Positions 23,115 to 35,200 of a stretch of DNA of 64,000 nucleotides are shown here, one piece after another (position 1 is the first letter of the stretch; each line of letters begins with the position of its first letter). This DNA is from Blakeslea trispora (Eukaryota; Mucoromycota; Mucoromycetes; Mucorales; Choanephoraceae). The notes under the pieces are model-generated. The model was not told the origin of the DNA, did not search any database, and saw only the letters and a program-made list of their open reading frames with translations. The translations under genes were made by a program, and so were the position numbers. Where the stretch lies: NCBI GenBank assembly GCA_025331445.1, contig JAIWNE010000037.1, positions 62,001 to 126,000 of the forward strand, written 5' to 3'.

Positions 23115-24212
23115 ATGACCTTTTCCAAGTAAGTTGAAACCAACAAGGCATAATGCTTGGATTAATCTTTGAATCTCTATAAAAAAAAGAGATAGCGAAC
23201 TCAAGCAAGAACCTCATGTAAAGACAACCATCTTTCTTCGTTCTAAACGCAAAATTGTATTGACAGGTTCCGAGACTGAAGAAGAAGCTATCCAGGCAGA
23301 GAAACAACCAATCATTATCTATACGATGCCTACATTTAAAGATGTTCATACAGAGCGAGTCAATATGAAGCAGAAGCTTGCTGCTGGTTTTCGATTGCTT
23401 GCTAAATTTGGATGGGATGAAGGTGTTGCTGGACATATGACCTTCAGAGATCCTGAGTATCCCGATTTATTTTGGTAAGAAACAGATCCATCAAACTTGA
23501 CTGACGGTAGTTTTGGTTAATCAAATCGGATCTTAGGGTCAATCCATTTCGACACTATTTTGGGCATATCAAAGCTAGTGACTTGATTTTAGTAGATCAT
23601 GAAGGCGCCATTGTGCGTGGAAAGTACCCTGTCAACAAAGCTGCTTTTATTATTCATGCAGCCATTCATAAGGCACGTCCTGATGTTACTTGCGCGGTTC
23701 ATACGTAAGGAGTTTGTTGTCATCTTTTTTTGTTGTTGTTGCTTGAACAGGTAACTCATTTTGTTTCTTCAAGTCATTCAATTCACGGTAGAACCTTTTC
23801 TACTCTCGGTCGAAAACTGTTACCAATTTCTCAAGATGCCTGTGCTTTTCATGGCGTACATAATGTCTATGAAGATTTTGGGGGTGTAGTATTTGATGAA
23901 GAGGAAGGAAAACGCCTTACGACAGCTTTAGGACCAACCAACAAGGCACTTATCTTGCAAAACCATGGTCTCTTGACTACCGGAAAGACAGTCGATGAAG
24001 CTATTTGGGCTTTTATCTCAATGGAAAGATGTTGTCACTCGCAACTGATGGCAGAAGCAGCTCATCCAAATGGCTATAAAGACTTGAAAGTGATTGATGA
24101 TACGATAGCTGCACAAACCTGTAAGATTGTAGGTGATGCTACAGCTGGCTATATGCAATTCCAGCCCATGTATGACATGATTGTTCGTGAGCAACCTGAT
24201 TGTCTTGAATAA
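23115..24212 (+). CDS. Class II aldolase/adducin-domain protein
   Basis: Four exons (23115-23128, 23196-23474, 23537-23704, 23774-24212) give 299 residues. The first exon is 14 bases (MTFS plus two bases) before a GTAAGT donor; all later phases agree. The domain covers about residues 60-285: AGHMTFRDPE corresponds to the substrate loop of the fold, CAVHTHSIHGR holds the zinc-binding histidine pair, and LILQNHGLLTTGKTVDEA holds the third conserved histidine with the HGLL signature. The family includes fuculose- and ribulose-phosphate aldolases and the adducin head. Metal ligands look intact, so an aldolase-like activity is plausible, but the substrate cannot be told. No signal peptide is visible, so a cytosolic location is likely. 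Confidence 0.9.
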
Positions 24213-26809
24213 AGTAAAATTATGGTTCATCTCTAGTTTAGCATTTTTCATTTGTGCTGTGATACCATACTCCTACTATAATATAACGACCCAGTAAGAT
24301 AAAGAAATAAGGCTGATAACAAAACATGAGAATTCTTATAAGCTGTTTTTGTACTGTTAGACTAGTGTTTACTGTAGATTAAACTAGCTTTGCTCAATTA
24401 TGTTGTCCCATTGCCTTCAAAAGTATTGATTTATGAAGCCTCATCAACATTCACACATAAACAGTAGTAAGAGACAACTTGTCAAAAGCGATGATTTAAA
24501 TTTGTTGATGCAAGAGGCCTCTTTAATCAGGAAAAGTAGAAGGGACTAGAGAGAAAACAAAGTTCGACATTAGTAGGATTGTTGTACAGTGCGAGAGTTC
24601 AATAAGTTTTGCAGGTCGAAAAGACTTTAAAAGGAGGGAGAGTCAAGAAGATGTGCTTATTTTTCTTTATTGCAAATGATTCTAATATTCATTTTGTTAT
24701 ACTATACGTAGAAGTACTAGCCAAAGTGTTATAGAATCTAGTTTCAAAGCATTTAGTTGAACTAAGAAACTCTGTGCATTTTCTCTGTATTTTTAACTCA
24801 GGTATATGTGTTGACTTTACCATACTACCGTAAATTAATCTCAAAATAAATCAAAGAAATTTCTTTTTTTTTTTCAAGTGCTACTTTTAAAAGCTGCGCA
24901 TATAAATTCTTTGTTCTTGTAAGCTACAGCTCAGATTTCAGCAGATAGATATGCCGCAATTCTTGTTTAGCGCACAACTAACGCTTGTCATCAGTTACAA
25001 GAGATTTGTAAAGGCAGACTGACTATGAGAAAACGACGTTCTTTAATTTAGGCAAGTACAGTGTCATTCACAGAAACATTTATCTTCATAGAAGCACTTT
25101 TGTAACAAAAACAAATCAAGCTCTTTGTACTTGTGCACTGAAGTAAAGTGTTTGCTTTCTGTTGTTAAACCTAGAAGGAACTCAAGGTGAGTTCCTTTAG
25201 AAGAAGAGAAAAAGTAGAGACGGAGTTTACACGCATTGACCAGCATCTTAATGGTTGGACAAGTGTCATGATAATCAATGCTGTTTTGAAAAGGAGTTTA
25301 CAAGTCAGTAGAAAGACAAAGACATTTATAGTACTTTTATGCTTTCTTTGCTCTTCTTTTCTTGCTCTCTCTCTCTCTCTTTTCCTCCCACTTTTGCTTA
25401 CAATGTATACAAGGGTAGGAAAAGAAGTCAATGTTTGGGAACACACAAAAAACAGTCTCAAAGGATCGGCAGAAAAAAAATTCAGCAGTCCAGGCCAACA
25501 TGTGATTATGTACTGTCAAAAAGATATAAAAAGGCTTCGTTTTTCGCCTTTTTTTCTTCTTTTTTTCTTTATCCATTTAAGATGAACGGGATGGTCGTTC
25601 TCTATAGGCATGTGTCATGACACCTCTGCTGAGTTTGTTGGGCTAAGGGGAGAAGGGGGCACTTGGTGCCCTTTTCTGTTATAATCAATAAAAAAGAAAA
25701 TCTAAATTGTACCTAAACCTTCTTTAGCCCTTTGATTTAATGTTTTGTGTATGTATGTGTTTGCATGATAATAACAGAGTTTCAAGGCTTTAGTGTTTAA
25801 TAAATCGAATATTAGGCAATAACCATACTTTACTGCAGTCTTCTACAGAAAGACTTGAACAATTGAGATGTCATTAGAAGAATAGTGTCGTGGTAGTGCC
25901 ATGAATTACGATCTACCTTTAGTATTCTCCCTTCATCATCTTTCAAACAAGCTTATAAATTACTAATAGAAGGTTAGTTGTTATCAGTATGAAGTCAGTC
26001 TACGTGCTGCTTGGTTGATATGTAAGTCGCTATTATTCGCAGTTCTCTAGTTGGTACTGTGAGCAGGATTGTGACTATAAAGTAGAGGTATATAACAAAA
26101 CAGCACTTTTGTTGCTTGATGCCTCTGAGTTGCCCATGTAGCTGTGGTGATCTGAGTCCGTTTGGGTCTCAACAATGATAACAAGTTTATATTGCTTAAT
26201 AAAGACAATAACATCATACAATAGAATCAATCCCGGTAAATTGTTACTGAATAAAGCAATGAACTAAAACCAGTATGGTTCCCAATAGACGGAATCAGAC
26301 TTGACCAGTCAAATAATCTTCATATGAAAATAAGAGAATGGTGAGAATGATGTCATCATACAAAATAAACACACTAATTTAGTAAACATTTCTTTGAATC
26401 ATCACAACTACACATATTCTAGCAAAATAGCAGAATTTGCCATGCACCATACATAAGAGTAACTTGGGACCAGATCAAAGTATTGTGCTTATTACGATAC
26501 AATGAATTGAAATAAGGACAATGAGAGGGGGGGATTGTTTGAGGTGGATAGCAAGCTTAAGGTTGTTTGTAATTATTCAGACAATTGACATTTTCTCAAA
26601 TTGTTTATTCTAAAAAAGACAATATAGTTGTTGATTGCACCATGATTGAGCTCTTTAAGGAAAACATGAATAAAGAAGTGTTCTATATAAAAAAAAAGGG
26701 GAGCGGAACGACTATGTATCTGGATTGAAATTACCTAGTTAAGTAAAGAATAAGGGATTCACCCTGAAATATACTCAAACTCAGACTGAGTATTAATTAG
26801 ATGTATATA
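24213..26809. other. Gene-free stretch left of the CACTA-like element
   Basis: 2.6 kb with no convincing gene. Short open frames around 25187-25620 on both strands are dominated by CT-rich and homopolymer-coded residues. No terminal repeats, tandem arrays or tRNA-like folds were found, apart from short CT runs near 25365-25385. It may hold decayed insertions or non-coding transcripts that I cannot recognise. Confidence 0.5.
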
Positions 26810-27082
26810 CACCACGGGAAGTGAAATGTAAAAAAATTGAAAAATATGTAATACTGATGTGATTCCGATGTAAATTTGGGATTTAATGTGAATTTGATGT
26901 GAACACGAAAACTGCTTGAAATTGAAATATACATATTTTTACATGAAAAGCGAAATACAACAAATTTTCATTAGATTTTGAATTACATGTAATTTCGTGT
27001 GATTTTGATGTAAAATTGCAACCTCATGGAATTAAATAGAGCAATGATAGAATGTGATAGAATTTATAGATATTGTTATTTT

Positions 27083-30000
27083 TCAATGAGGCTTGCAAGA
27101 CACATGAAACGAATTGTTTTTCTTAATAGATGGGATGAGGATGGCATACCCGATGATATCCTTAGTGCGTATAATAGCACTCAAGCCTTCACTAGAAAGT
27201 GCGGAAATTGTAGTGCCACTACTGACATCAGCGTCAGTTGGGAGCAAGCAAGAGTCAACAACACCAGCGTAGCATATATCTTTTGTATTGCTAGCGAACA
27301 AAGCAGTTACTTTGGCAATCTTTGTGCCTTCAGTTGACTTGTACAACACTCTGGTATCTTTTCTTCGATTAAGCATCAGCTGCTGTCCAGTCACTGACAG
27401 AAAACATGAATGAACTGCATGAAATTGATCATTTTCATCTGATAAAATCTGCATAACATCTTGCTCATCACTGCCTTGACAGATCTGGGTTGCAAGCTCA
27501 GAAACAGATAGCTGCTTAAAGGTTTTGTTGATTTGTTGGTCATAGCAATGCATTGCTCTGTTGTACACATCGCTATAATGCGAAAGAACGATGTTGGCAG
27601 CATTTTCACTCGGGTGTGATTTCGAGTTAATTTGTTGCTTAAACTTGCCAATCATTCTTTCTAATGGTCTTGCACTAAAATATCTGGCCGGTCCCAGAGC
27701 TTTGATAATCATGGGGAGATGCAAAAGTAGATGTTCGTTGATGGTGAACGCCTTCACTCCAATATGAATCATCAACACTCTATGCCAGTGATCAATTAAG
27801 CTAAAGTTTGACGGTTTTCAATAGTTAATTCAAATATAATTGTAATTACACTCTTATAGTAAAAACCTACCTTTTGTATTCCTCCAAATCTTCGTTTGTT
27901 ATAGAGTACTTCTGGGTTATACGACAGGCTTTTGATACGGATTTCAGTGCAAGGCATACTTCTTGGGTTGCTTCTTCTTCAACATAATCACCAGGGCTGA
28001 CGACCTTGCCCAGTTGCCGTTTTCTGAGAATCATTTGGTCTGTATCCGCTTGTTGGTTTTCCAAGGCTTCAACATAGACTGTTGGAACAACATGTAACAG
28101 AAAGTCAATGATATCTACAGCACGAGCAAAGCCTGACTTTTGTGGCATATCTGTTAAAAAGACATTAGTTTTCCACGATTCAGGGACGAGAGAAAAAAGA
28201 AATAGCTTACCTACGAGCTCACCATCCAAACTGCTTCGAGGATTGATATCTTTGGCGTTCAAGAGAGATGCGCTCATTTGCTGACGATACTTGTTTCGAA
28301 GAAAGAATGGGTTATTCTTGCCATACTTTTGTCCATCGTCAGTTGCAAATGACCAGATTTGCTTGCCAATATTTTGCCCCCATAGATGCATTTCATCTAA
28401 ACCCCAGAATGCAGCACCATGAAAGCTATCCAGCAGTGTGAAGGGCGATACACGTTTGATGCCAGTGGATGTCTAAAATATGCTGGTAAGCAATGTTGTA
28501 CATATACATACCATAATACATGTTGTTGCAATGCTTAGATCAAACTTACCTCATTTGTATTGCTAGTATTAAGAGCTTTATATTTATCAATCTGTTTTAT
28601 GGCATGCTGGCATATCTCTCCAAACTCGTCAATGTGTGGAAAATACATTCCACGCTTATAGGTGCCAGTGATATGACAAATTCGACAACCAGTATAGCTG
28701 CTATGACTGTGGTGACCTGCAATCTCGGCAATAGCTGGTAAGTCGCCTATTACTGTCGACATAACAACCTGATATTTAAATTGTTCACCAGAAGAAGTCT
28801 CAACCACAAGCCCTTTAGACTCCAACACCATCAAGTCTTTGATCAATGGAAAAAGAAAGCTGAACAAATCATAAGGTTTCTTAGGACCCGGTAAAACTGT
28901 AACAACAAATGTATTTTCTTCTTTGAATCTACCCAATAGTCAGTCATATTGTTTAGAATAACAAATTTTAAGTACTATATTTAATGTAATTTACCTCATC
29001 TCTGGTGGAAGGTTTGTAAGAGTGAGCATAACCATTGTCATTTGAGAGCCACCGCGCTTAAATGGATTAAAACCATCGATATAAAGAGACATATATAGCT
29101 GATGTACATCTTTCGTAAAATCTTTTCTCTGTTTAAAGAATTCACCATCAAAGAAGTCTTGTATCTTATTTATAGTAGGGTTTTGCTGACGTCTGTAAAT
29201 GCTGCAGTTGTTGTTTTGAGCGTACGAAATTTTATCCCTGTTTTGCTTAGATTCCAAGAAATGCCCTAATTGGACAGCTAAAGGGAGCTGTTTGACTGGT
29301 GCTAAGTTATCAACAGTACGAGGAAGCAAACATTTGGGATTGGTACATATGGTGGAATCATCAGTATCAAAATACATCTTGCACCCATTCTTGCACATTT
29401 TATATTCTTTTAGGCTAACGGGTGTTAGCTGCTCTTTCTCAAGCTTGTCACAGCGATAGGGGCTTAGAAGCTGTATATCACCTAGAGTAAAGGTTAAGTC
29501 AACAAATTCATAAATATAAAATATAAATCATTTAAGATTGACAGTACTTTCTGTATGATCAGCAATGAAGCTATTAACCCATTTAATTATCTCCTCTTTT
29601 GCTGCTTTGGTTGTGTTGAAAGACTTGAGTAAACGATTGAATTCAATGCTCTTTTGAGAGTGAATTGGGAGCTTTTCGAAGCGACTTTTATCATTTGCTT
29701 GCAGGATTTTTACAGGAGTTTGAATTGTCTTGCGAAAATTTAACAAGTCTTCAAAAAATTTTTCGTTTACAACAAACTCATCGTTTTCTTCTTCAACTAA
29801 ATTTTCTTCGTTTTCTATTTCATCAATGTCCATAGGACTACTATCGAAATTGAAGCTGGCAATGCTCTCAATTTCATCCAGATCATCGCACTGCTGCTCT
29901 CCTCTCGAACTCATGTCCACCGATTCTGTTTCTTGCACAACAGAAGGAGTGCTGGTTCTGATAGCAGCCCTTCCAGCACTTGCGCTTAGTCTGCTTTTTG

Positions 30001-30118
30001 AAATTCTAGCTTTGATCTCACTGAGTCCTCGCTGTCGCTCAAGTAGTTCATGATCCCTAACATGCTTTCTGAATTTCTTTTCAGGTATTGTTTGATTGCA
30101 TTTAATACAAACGCGCAT
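27083..30118 (-). CDS. Tnp2-type transposase of CACTA-like element
   Basis: Six exons (30118-29548, 29481-28995, 28928-28550, 28472-28211, 28150-27871, 27800-27083) give 898 residues with all phases consistent and no internal stop. The N-terminus holds a C2H2-like finger (CIKCNQTIPEKKFRKHVRDH, residues 4-23), then an acidic disordered region, then a Cys-rich block around 219-245. The catalytic core has the family landmarks: LYIDGFNPFKRGG with Asp326, IGDLPAIAEIAG with Asp415 followed by YTGCRIC (Cys434, Cys437), and FWGLDEMHLWG (505-510) where a third acidic residue is expected. The C-terminal part (LGPARYFSARPLERMIGKF) corresponds to the conserved Phe/Glu-Arg segment found after the core in these proteins. 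It would act in the nucleus by cutting and joining the element ends. Which of several fungal CACTA relatives it belongs to is not settled. Confidence 0.88.
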
Positions 30119-30290
30119 TCTTGTAGAGTAGGTTGATAGTATGAGTAAAGGAAAGAAAAGAAAGAATCATCGAGAATGGTGTTCAAATACTTGTCCGCAG
30201 CACACGTAGATACCCATGCACTAAAAGATAAGGCATAATTTTTTTTAAAAAAAATTACTGCTTCTTTTTTTTAACTTTATTTTATTTGAT

Positions 30291-30982
30291 ATGTCTCTCA
30301 AAAGATCTAAGACAACACATTCTTCTGTTGAAAACAGTATTGAAGGTATCAAGCATATGCTGGAAGTCATCTTGACAAAGGTGAGTAGTATCGAGAGCAA
30401 ATGCGAAGGATTCGATAGAAGACTGGATGAACTTGAAGCCACTGTCGCTGCCACTGCCACTGTCGCTGCCACTGTCGCTGCCGCTGCCGCTGCCGCCCAG
30501 GTAACCTCCTCCACCCCAGCACCCAAAAACAACCTCATTCCTCTTCCAAGAGGAAACGTTGGAAAAGCCGAAGTACTTAAGTTGCTTCAAACAAGCTTGG
30601 AAGATGAGGATGAGGCGTCTGTTTTGGAGATGCTAAACTGTCTCGACAGAGAAGCTTTGCTTGTTTGTCAATCTTTTGCCAATGTTGACAACAACAGCAA
30701 AAGAACTTGGAGAGAGGTCTTGGCTGAAGACAAAAACAGCATGAAGCAGCAGGTTCTTACCTATGCTGTGGCAAGTTATCCCCAGTTGGGTTTCTTGGAG
30801 GGCTGTGTCGACCTTTGGCCCATCACAGCTCTCATTCAGCCAAAATGGAGCTCGATGAGCACACACGCTCGCAGAAAAAGGTAACTTGAATCATGTTTAT
30901 TTAAATGATAGTACCTAATATTGTTACTTGTAGAAAAATCCAAGATCTTGAAGAAGAAAATCAGAAACTGCGAGAACAATAA
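30291..30982 (+). CDS. Accessory coiled-coil protein of CACTA-like element
   Basis: Two exons (30291-30880 and 30934-30982) give 212 residues. It begins with a basic-hydroxylated segment (MSLKRSKTTHSS), then a predicted coiled coil (about residues 15-46, ending FDRRLDELEA), then an Ala/Val/Thr repeat (46-70) encoded by GCC/GCT tandem codons. A globular-looking region follows, with LKLLQTSLEDEDEASVLEML and LGFLEGCVDLWPITALIQPKW, and a short Glu/Lys/Gln coiled-coil tail (LEEENQKLREQ) encoded by exon 2. It lies inside the element, transcribed away from the transposase. By position it resembles the second gene (TnpA/TNP1 type) of plant CACTA elements, whose product binds subterminal repeats, but I see no sequence similarity that proves this. 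Confidence 0.78.
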
Positions 30983-31229
30983 AGAAATAAATATTGCTTG
31001 AACTATATAAACTTCACATATTTTGATATAAAATTTATTGTCAAATGTTTTTATTGATATTTGGTAGCTCAATGTAATTGATGCTATTTCAATTTTACAT
31101 GAAGTTCATGTAAATTTCATTGTCACATTTTTTCATGTAAATTTTATTTTTACATGAAAACGGCCATTTTTTCAATGAGATTATTGCTCCATGAAATTAC
31201 ATATTTTTACACGAAATTTTCCCGTGGTG

Positions 31230-31865
31230 TATGTGTTACTTTTCAAAGCCAATCATGTTTCATACTCTATGATGGACCTTCACTCAAACAGAGAAAGTGA
31301 CTTCCAAGTCATTTCAGCACAGACAGCTTGATTTATGCCAAGTTTCTAAACACGACTGAAATAAAGCGCGGTCTGAAAATCCTTTCTTTCCCTCTGTGCC
31401 TGAACAATGTAATTTTTGGCTTTTGTTCGTCATACCGTTTTACCTGTGATGACGAATGATGATTTTATATTCTCTCTATTTCTTAACAAAAAAGAAAAAA
31501 AAAACAACCCTTTTTATTCCAGTCATGATATTTCCAAGCATTGTTGCCTGAAGAAAAAAAAAAAAGCAGATCATTTCAACATTAGAATTCAGCTAGCCTT
31601 GTTTCGCTTTGATTTTTTTTTTTTTTTTTTTTTTTTACTTGGCAAAAAGAGACACGAAAAAACAAAAAAAAAAAAAGCTAAAACGGATTACTATTTTTCT
31701 GTAAATTAACTAATCTAATAAAATGACGTTATTTCAAGCAAAAAAAAAAAAAGTTATTTTTAGGCTAATTGAAACACCGAATTCACTTTTATTTAAAATG
31801 CAAGCAAATTCACTTTACTTTTTTTTTTTTTTTTCTTTATTCTCTAAACATAATAATTATCTAAA
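31230..31865 (+). other. PMP3 upstream region, T/A-rich
   Basis: 636 bases between the transposon end and PMP3. It is dominated by long A and T runs, including a T run of about 25 bases near 31613-31637 and A runs near 31666-31677 and 31740-31753. It presumably contains the PMP3 promoter and 5' leader. The right end of the transposon lies about 640 bases from the PMP3 start, so the insertion may have replaced more distal control sequence. Confidence 0.6.
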
Positions 31866-32148
31866 ATGGCCCTCACTTGTTCTGATATTTTCAAGATCCT
31901 TTTCGGTAAGTCAGAGTTATTTGTTGCTAAGGAACATAAGGCTGATCATTCAAATTCAGCTATCGTTCTTCCCCCTCTTGGTGTCTTTTTCGAAAGAGGT
32001 TGTGTGTGTGATTTCTGGATCAACATTGCTTTGACCTGTCTTGGTTATATTCCCGGTATTGGTAAGTGTCTTGATCTGTTTGTTAAGAAAAAGAGACAGC
32101 TAACATTGCAATCTAGTGCATGCTCTCTACATCATTCTAAAGTACTAG
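31866..32148 (+). CDS. PMP3: Plasma membrane proteolipid 3 (Pmp3)
   Basis: Three exons (31866-31905, 31960-32061, 32117-32148) give 57 residues, the typical Pmp3/UPF0057 size. The protein is almost entirely conserved: CSDIFKILF, then AIVLPPLGVFFERGC, DFWINIALTCLGYIPGI, and the end VHALYIILKY. Two membrane helices are evident. Family role: a small hydrophobic plasma-membrane protein that influences membrane potential and cation (Na+, K+) tolerance and is often stress-induced. The third exon codes only 10 residues; its acceptor (ATCTAG at 32111-32116) is fixed by the exact match of the tail to the family. The gene converges on SKI3 with only 129 bases between stop codons. Confidence 0.96.
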
Positions 32149-32277
32149 TCTTTTAAGCTACTACAACCTGTAATTATTATATAATCTGTAAAGCATATCC
32201 TGTTTCATCATATACATTAGCATCACAATAAATTCCTTCTTTTTTCATATGAAACACAGTTGACTTTAATGAATGAT

Positions 32278-35200
32278 TTACAATGCTTTCCAAGCACTTA
32301 GTCGCCATGGAGCCATAAGAATAGCTCGTTGGGCATATTTCCTGGAAACAGATTTGTCTTGTTCTTTTGTTAGAGCAGCATATTCAAACGCTTCTGACTT
32401 GGCATCTGCTGTAGTTGATTTGGCAGACATGATCAAGGCACTAGCTGCAATTGTGTTTTGACCATGGCCTATCTTGACTAAATGAGTACATAGTCTGTTC
32501 CATACAAGTGAAAGCCAAGGTGTTTGGTGTACACTCTTGACGAGAGCATGAATTGATCCAGCTTGATCTCCCTTTAGAAAAGCGTCATCAATAATATAAT
32601 CATTATCACGTGCATTGTCTGTGTTACCTTTAACTGATAATACTTGGTAAACAACCATGAAATAAGTTGTTCTTTGTCAGCATCATCTAAAAAATAAAAA
32701 AAAAAAGTTAGAAAAAAACTGAAAATGAAATGTTATACACTTGGATCATTTTACAGGCAACATGAATAGATATTTTGGCCAATTCTTGTAAAGCTGCAGC
32801 AGTCAGTGTCTCGTCTTCTTCTAACATGCCCATAACACATAACGAGAAAATAGCAGGTAAATAGTTTGGATTTTCAGATATACTAGCACACACACACACA
32901 AAAGGCTTGAGTTTGGTTTTATGTCTCTAGATAAGATGGCTGAACTTACCTTGAAAACAATTGGTCTTTAGCAACCGACCTTTGCTCTTCACCACCTAGA
33001 GCCCATAAGACTTTACTCAACAGAACAATAACATCCTGACGTAATGCAATATCCTGTTGTGTTACATTCAGAGCAGACTCAAACATCTGAAGTGATTCCG
33101 GTAATCTGTCCATAAAGTAATACGCAATACCTGCATTGAGTTGAGCATAGACCCCCGAGGCATCATGGATGGTAGAGATAGAGCCCTCAAAATCACCATG
33201 AGCACACAAGACACGACCCAGATTGGCATGAATCTTGCTTAGACGAGAGAGGCCTTCTTCCTTGTCTATCTTTTCAGCTTCCAACTGAGCTTCCACAGCC
33301 AAGATAGCAGATGCAAACGATTCAGCTGCTCTTCCGTACTGACCAATACGCTCCAACAACAAACCCTTCAAGTTGAATGCTAGAGCATCATGTATCTTCT
33401 TTTCTGTCAATTTCTCAAGTGCAAAGATAGGCGTCACAACAGCTTCCTTTTTGGCATGACCTGAGAGTAAGGCTTGATAGACAGTGTCTGCATAGCCATA
33501 ACTAGCTTCAAGTGCAGATCCATTGCTCGATTCAAAGGCATGCTCAAAGATAGCGCCTGCATCATTGCCCCAGAGTGATGTGACATGTGCCTGTCCTACC
33601 CAAGCAGAAATCCATTCAGGATCCAAAGAATGTGCCATTTCAAAGGCTTGATTGGCAAGCTCATAGTCTTTCAGTATCAGGCACAAGAAACCATAGTTTG
33701 TCCAAGGAATAGCACTACGATTGTTAAACTCCATGGCTCTAACAAATGCATGATGTGCCATCTTGAACAGATTGCCTACTGTCATGGCAATCACACCCAA
33801 CGTATTCCAATACATGTATTGTGTAGGATCCATCTTCAAGGCTAACTTGGCACATTGAATAGCTACCTTGGCTTCATGTGGCTTTTGGTGATTGTTCCAG
33901 CTCACATGATAATATATGTTGGCTAAATCATGCCAAAAAGCAGATGCAATAGATGGGTGGTTCCTGGACAATACAATGACTTGCTTATAAGCATACGAGG
34001 CACATGACAAAAGAACATCCAGAGCTGTTTGTGGTGGTAAGCTAAAGTCATTGTCATCAAGACCTTCTAGTGCCAAAAATTCAGTCATCCAATGGCTAGT
34101 GATATCCTGTTCTAAATGAAGAGAATCGTGTGCCTCGGAGGCCAGTTGCATGACAAGTTGCAAGTCCTTATAAGCACAGTTACCAAGGTAGCTAGGGATA
34201 TGTCGATAAAAGTGACAAGCATCTCCTACTAGTTTCCAAAGCATCGAAAGGGTAGGGTCTTGCTGCAAGCCTAAAAAGGCTGTCTGGATCACACGGTTAC
34301 AGCCATCGGAGGCACGACCAAAAAAGCCGGCCTGAAGATCTTCTTTTGCATGCTCAAGGTAAGTCTCTGCCAACCCAGCCAAGGCAGGTACATACTGGGG
34401 TTTGTTTTGTTCAGTGGCCAAGTCTAATGTGTGTTTGAACCCAGCAATCGCTTCGTCCAGGAGGCCAACTTTTTGTTGTACATATGCCTTTTCATGATGG
34501 GCATGAATAGAGTGAGGATCAAGCTGGGTGGCGCGATCAAAGGCTTTGAGAGCAGCTACAAATCGTCCTGCTCTAGAATAAGATTCAGCAAGACCTTCCC
34601 AACAACGGACATCGCTCGTATCTGTACGCAAAGCCTTTTGAAAGCAAATAATAGCTTCATTATAAGCATGTATTTTCTATAGTCAACATATGTATATATA
34701 TATTTTAGTATAAAAAGACAAATACGCTTCATTTTTTTTTTAAGAAAAAAAAAAAAAAGACTTACCATATTGACATAACCCATGCGTCTCCATGCCCATC
34801 CTATTTTGGGACATGATTCTGTTACTTGCCTAAAGATAGTCTCAGCTTCTTCCAAGTTATTTTCAGCTATCAGATAGTCTGACAAGCAATGAGCAGCTTC
34901 AGCATCCAAAGGATCCAGAATGTATGCTTTTTGATAACACTTTTTGGCACGACCACCATCTTTCTTCACCTGGCGATAGTAGTGGCCGAGATAAGTAAAG
35001 CCATTTGCAAAATAAGGATTCAGCTTAACAGCTTGCATAAAATAGGAGTAAGCATTGTTAGTATCTAAAAAAGAAAAACACATTAGTTTTGTATACATAT
35101 CCAAAGATGTTGATTCATTTACCTTCCATAGACCAATAGATACGGCCTAAACGATATAGGTAATGATAACGATCTGTATCAGAACCAACAATCTCCAGTG

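Larger units (their letters stand above)
26810..31229. mobile_element. CACTA-like DNA transposon, apparently intact
   Basis: A 4420-base element with perfect terminal inverted repeats CACCACGGGAA (26810-26820) and TTCCCGTGGTG (31219-31229). Both flanks carry TA (26808-26809 and 31230-31231), as the target duplication or as an extension of the repeat to 14 bases. Subterminal regions on both sides are filled with diverged direct and inverted copies of a TTTTACATGAAA-like motif (about 26825-27015 and 31085-31215), the usual binding-site architecture of CACTA elements. Inside are a six-exon Tnp2-type transposase on the minus strand with an unbroken 898-codon frame, and a divergent two-exon gene on the plus strand. 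Start codons are 172 bases apart (30118 and 30291), implying a shared central promoter. Intact frames and perfect ends suggest recent insertion. CACTA/EnSpm assignment rests on protein motifs and CAC-type termini. Confidence 0.85.

Noticed and set aside
25187..25620. Overlapping frames on both strands
   Set aside because: They are dominated by CT-rich and homopolymer codons, without a domain or consistent splice sites.
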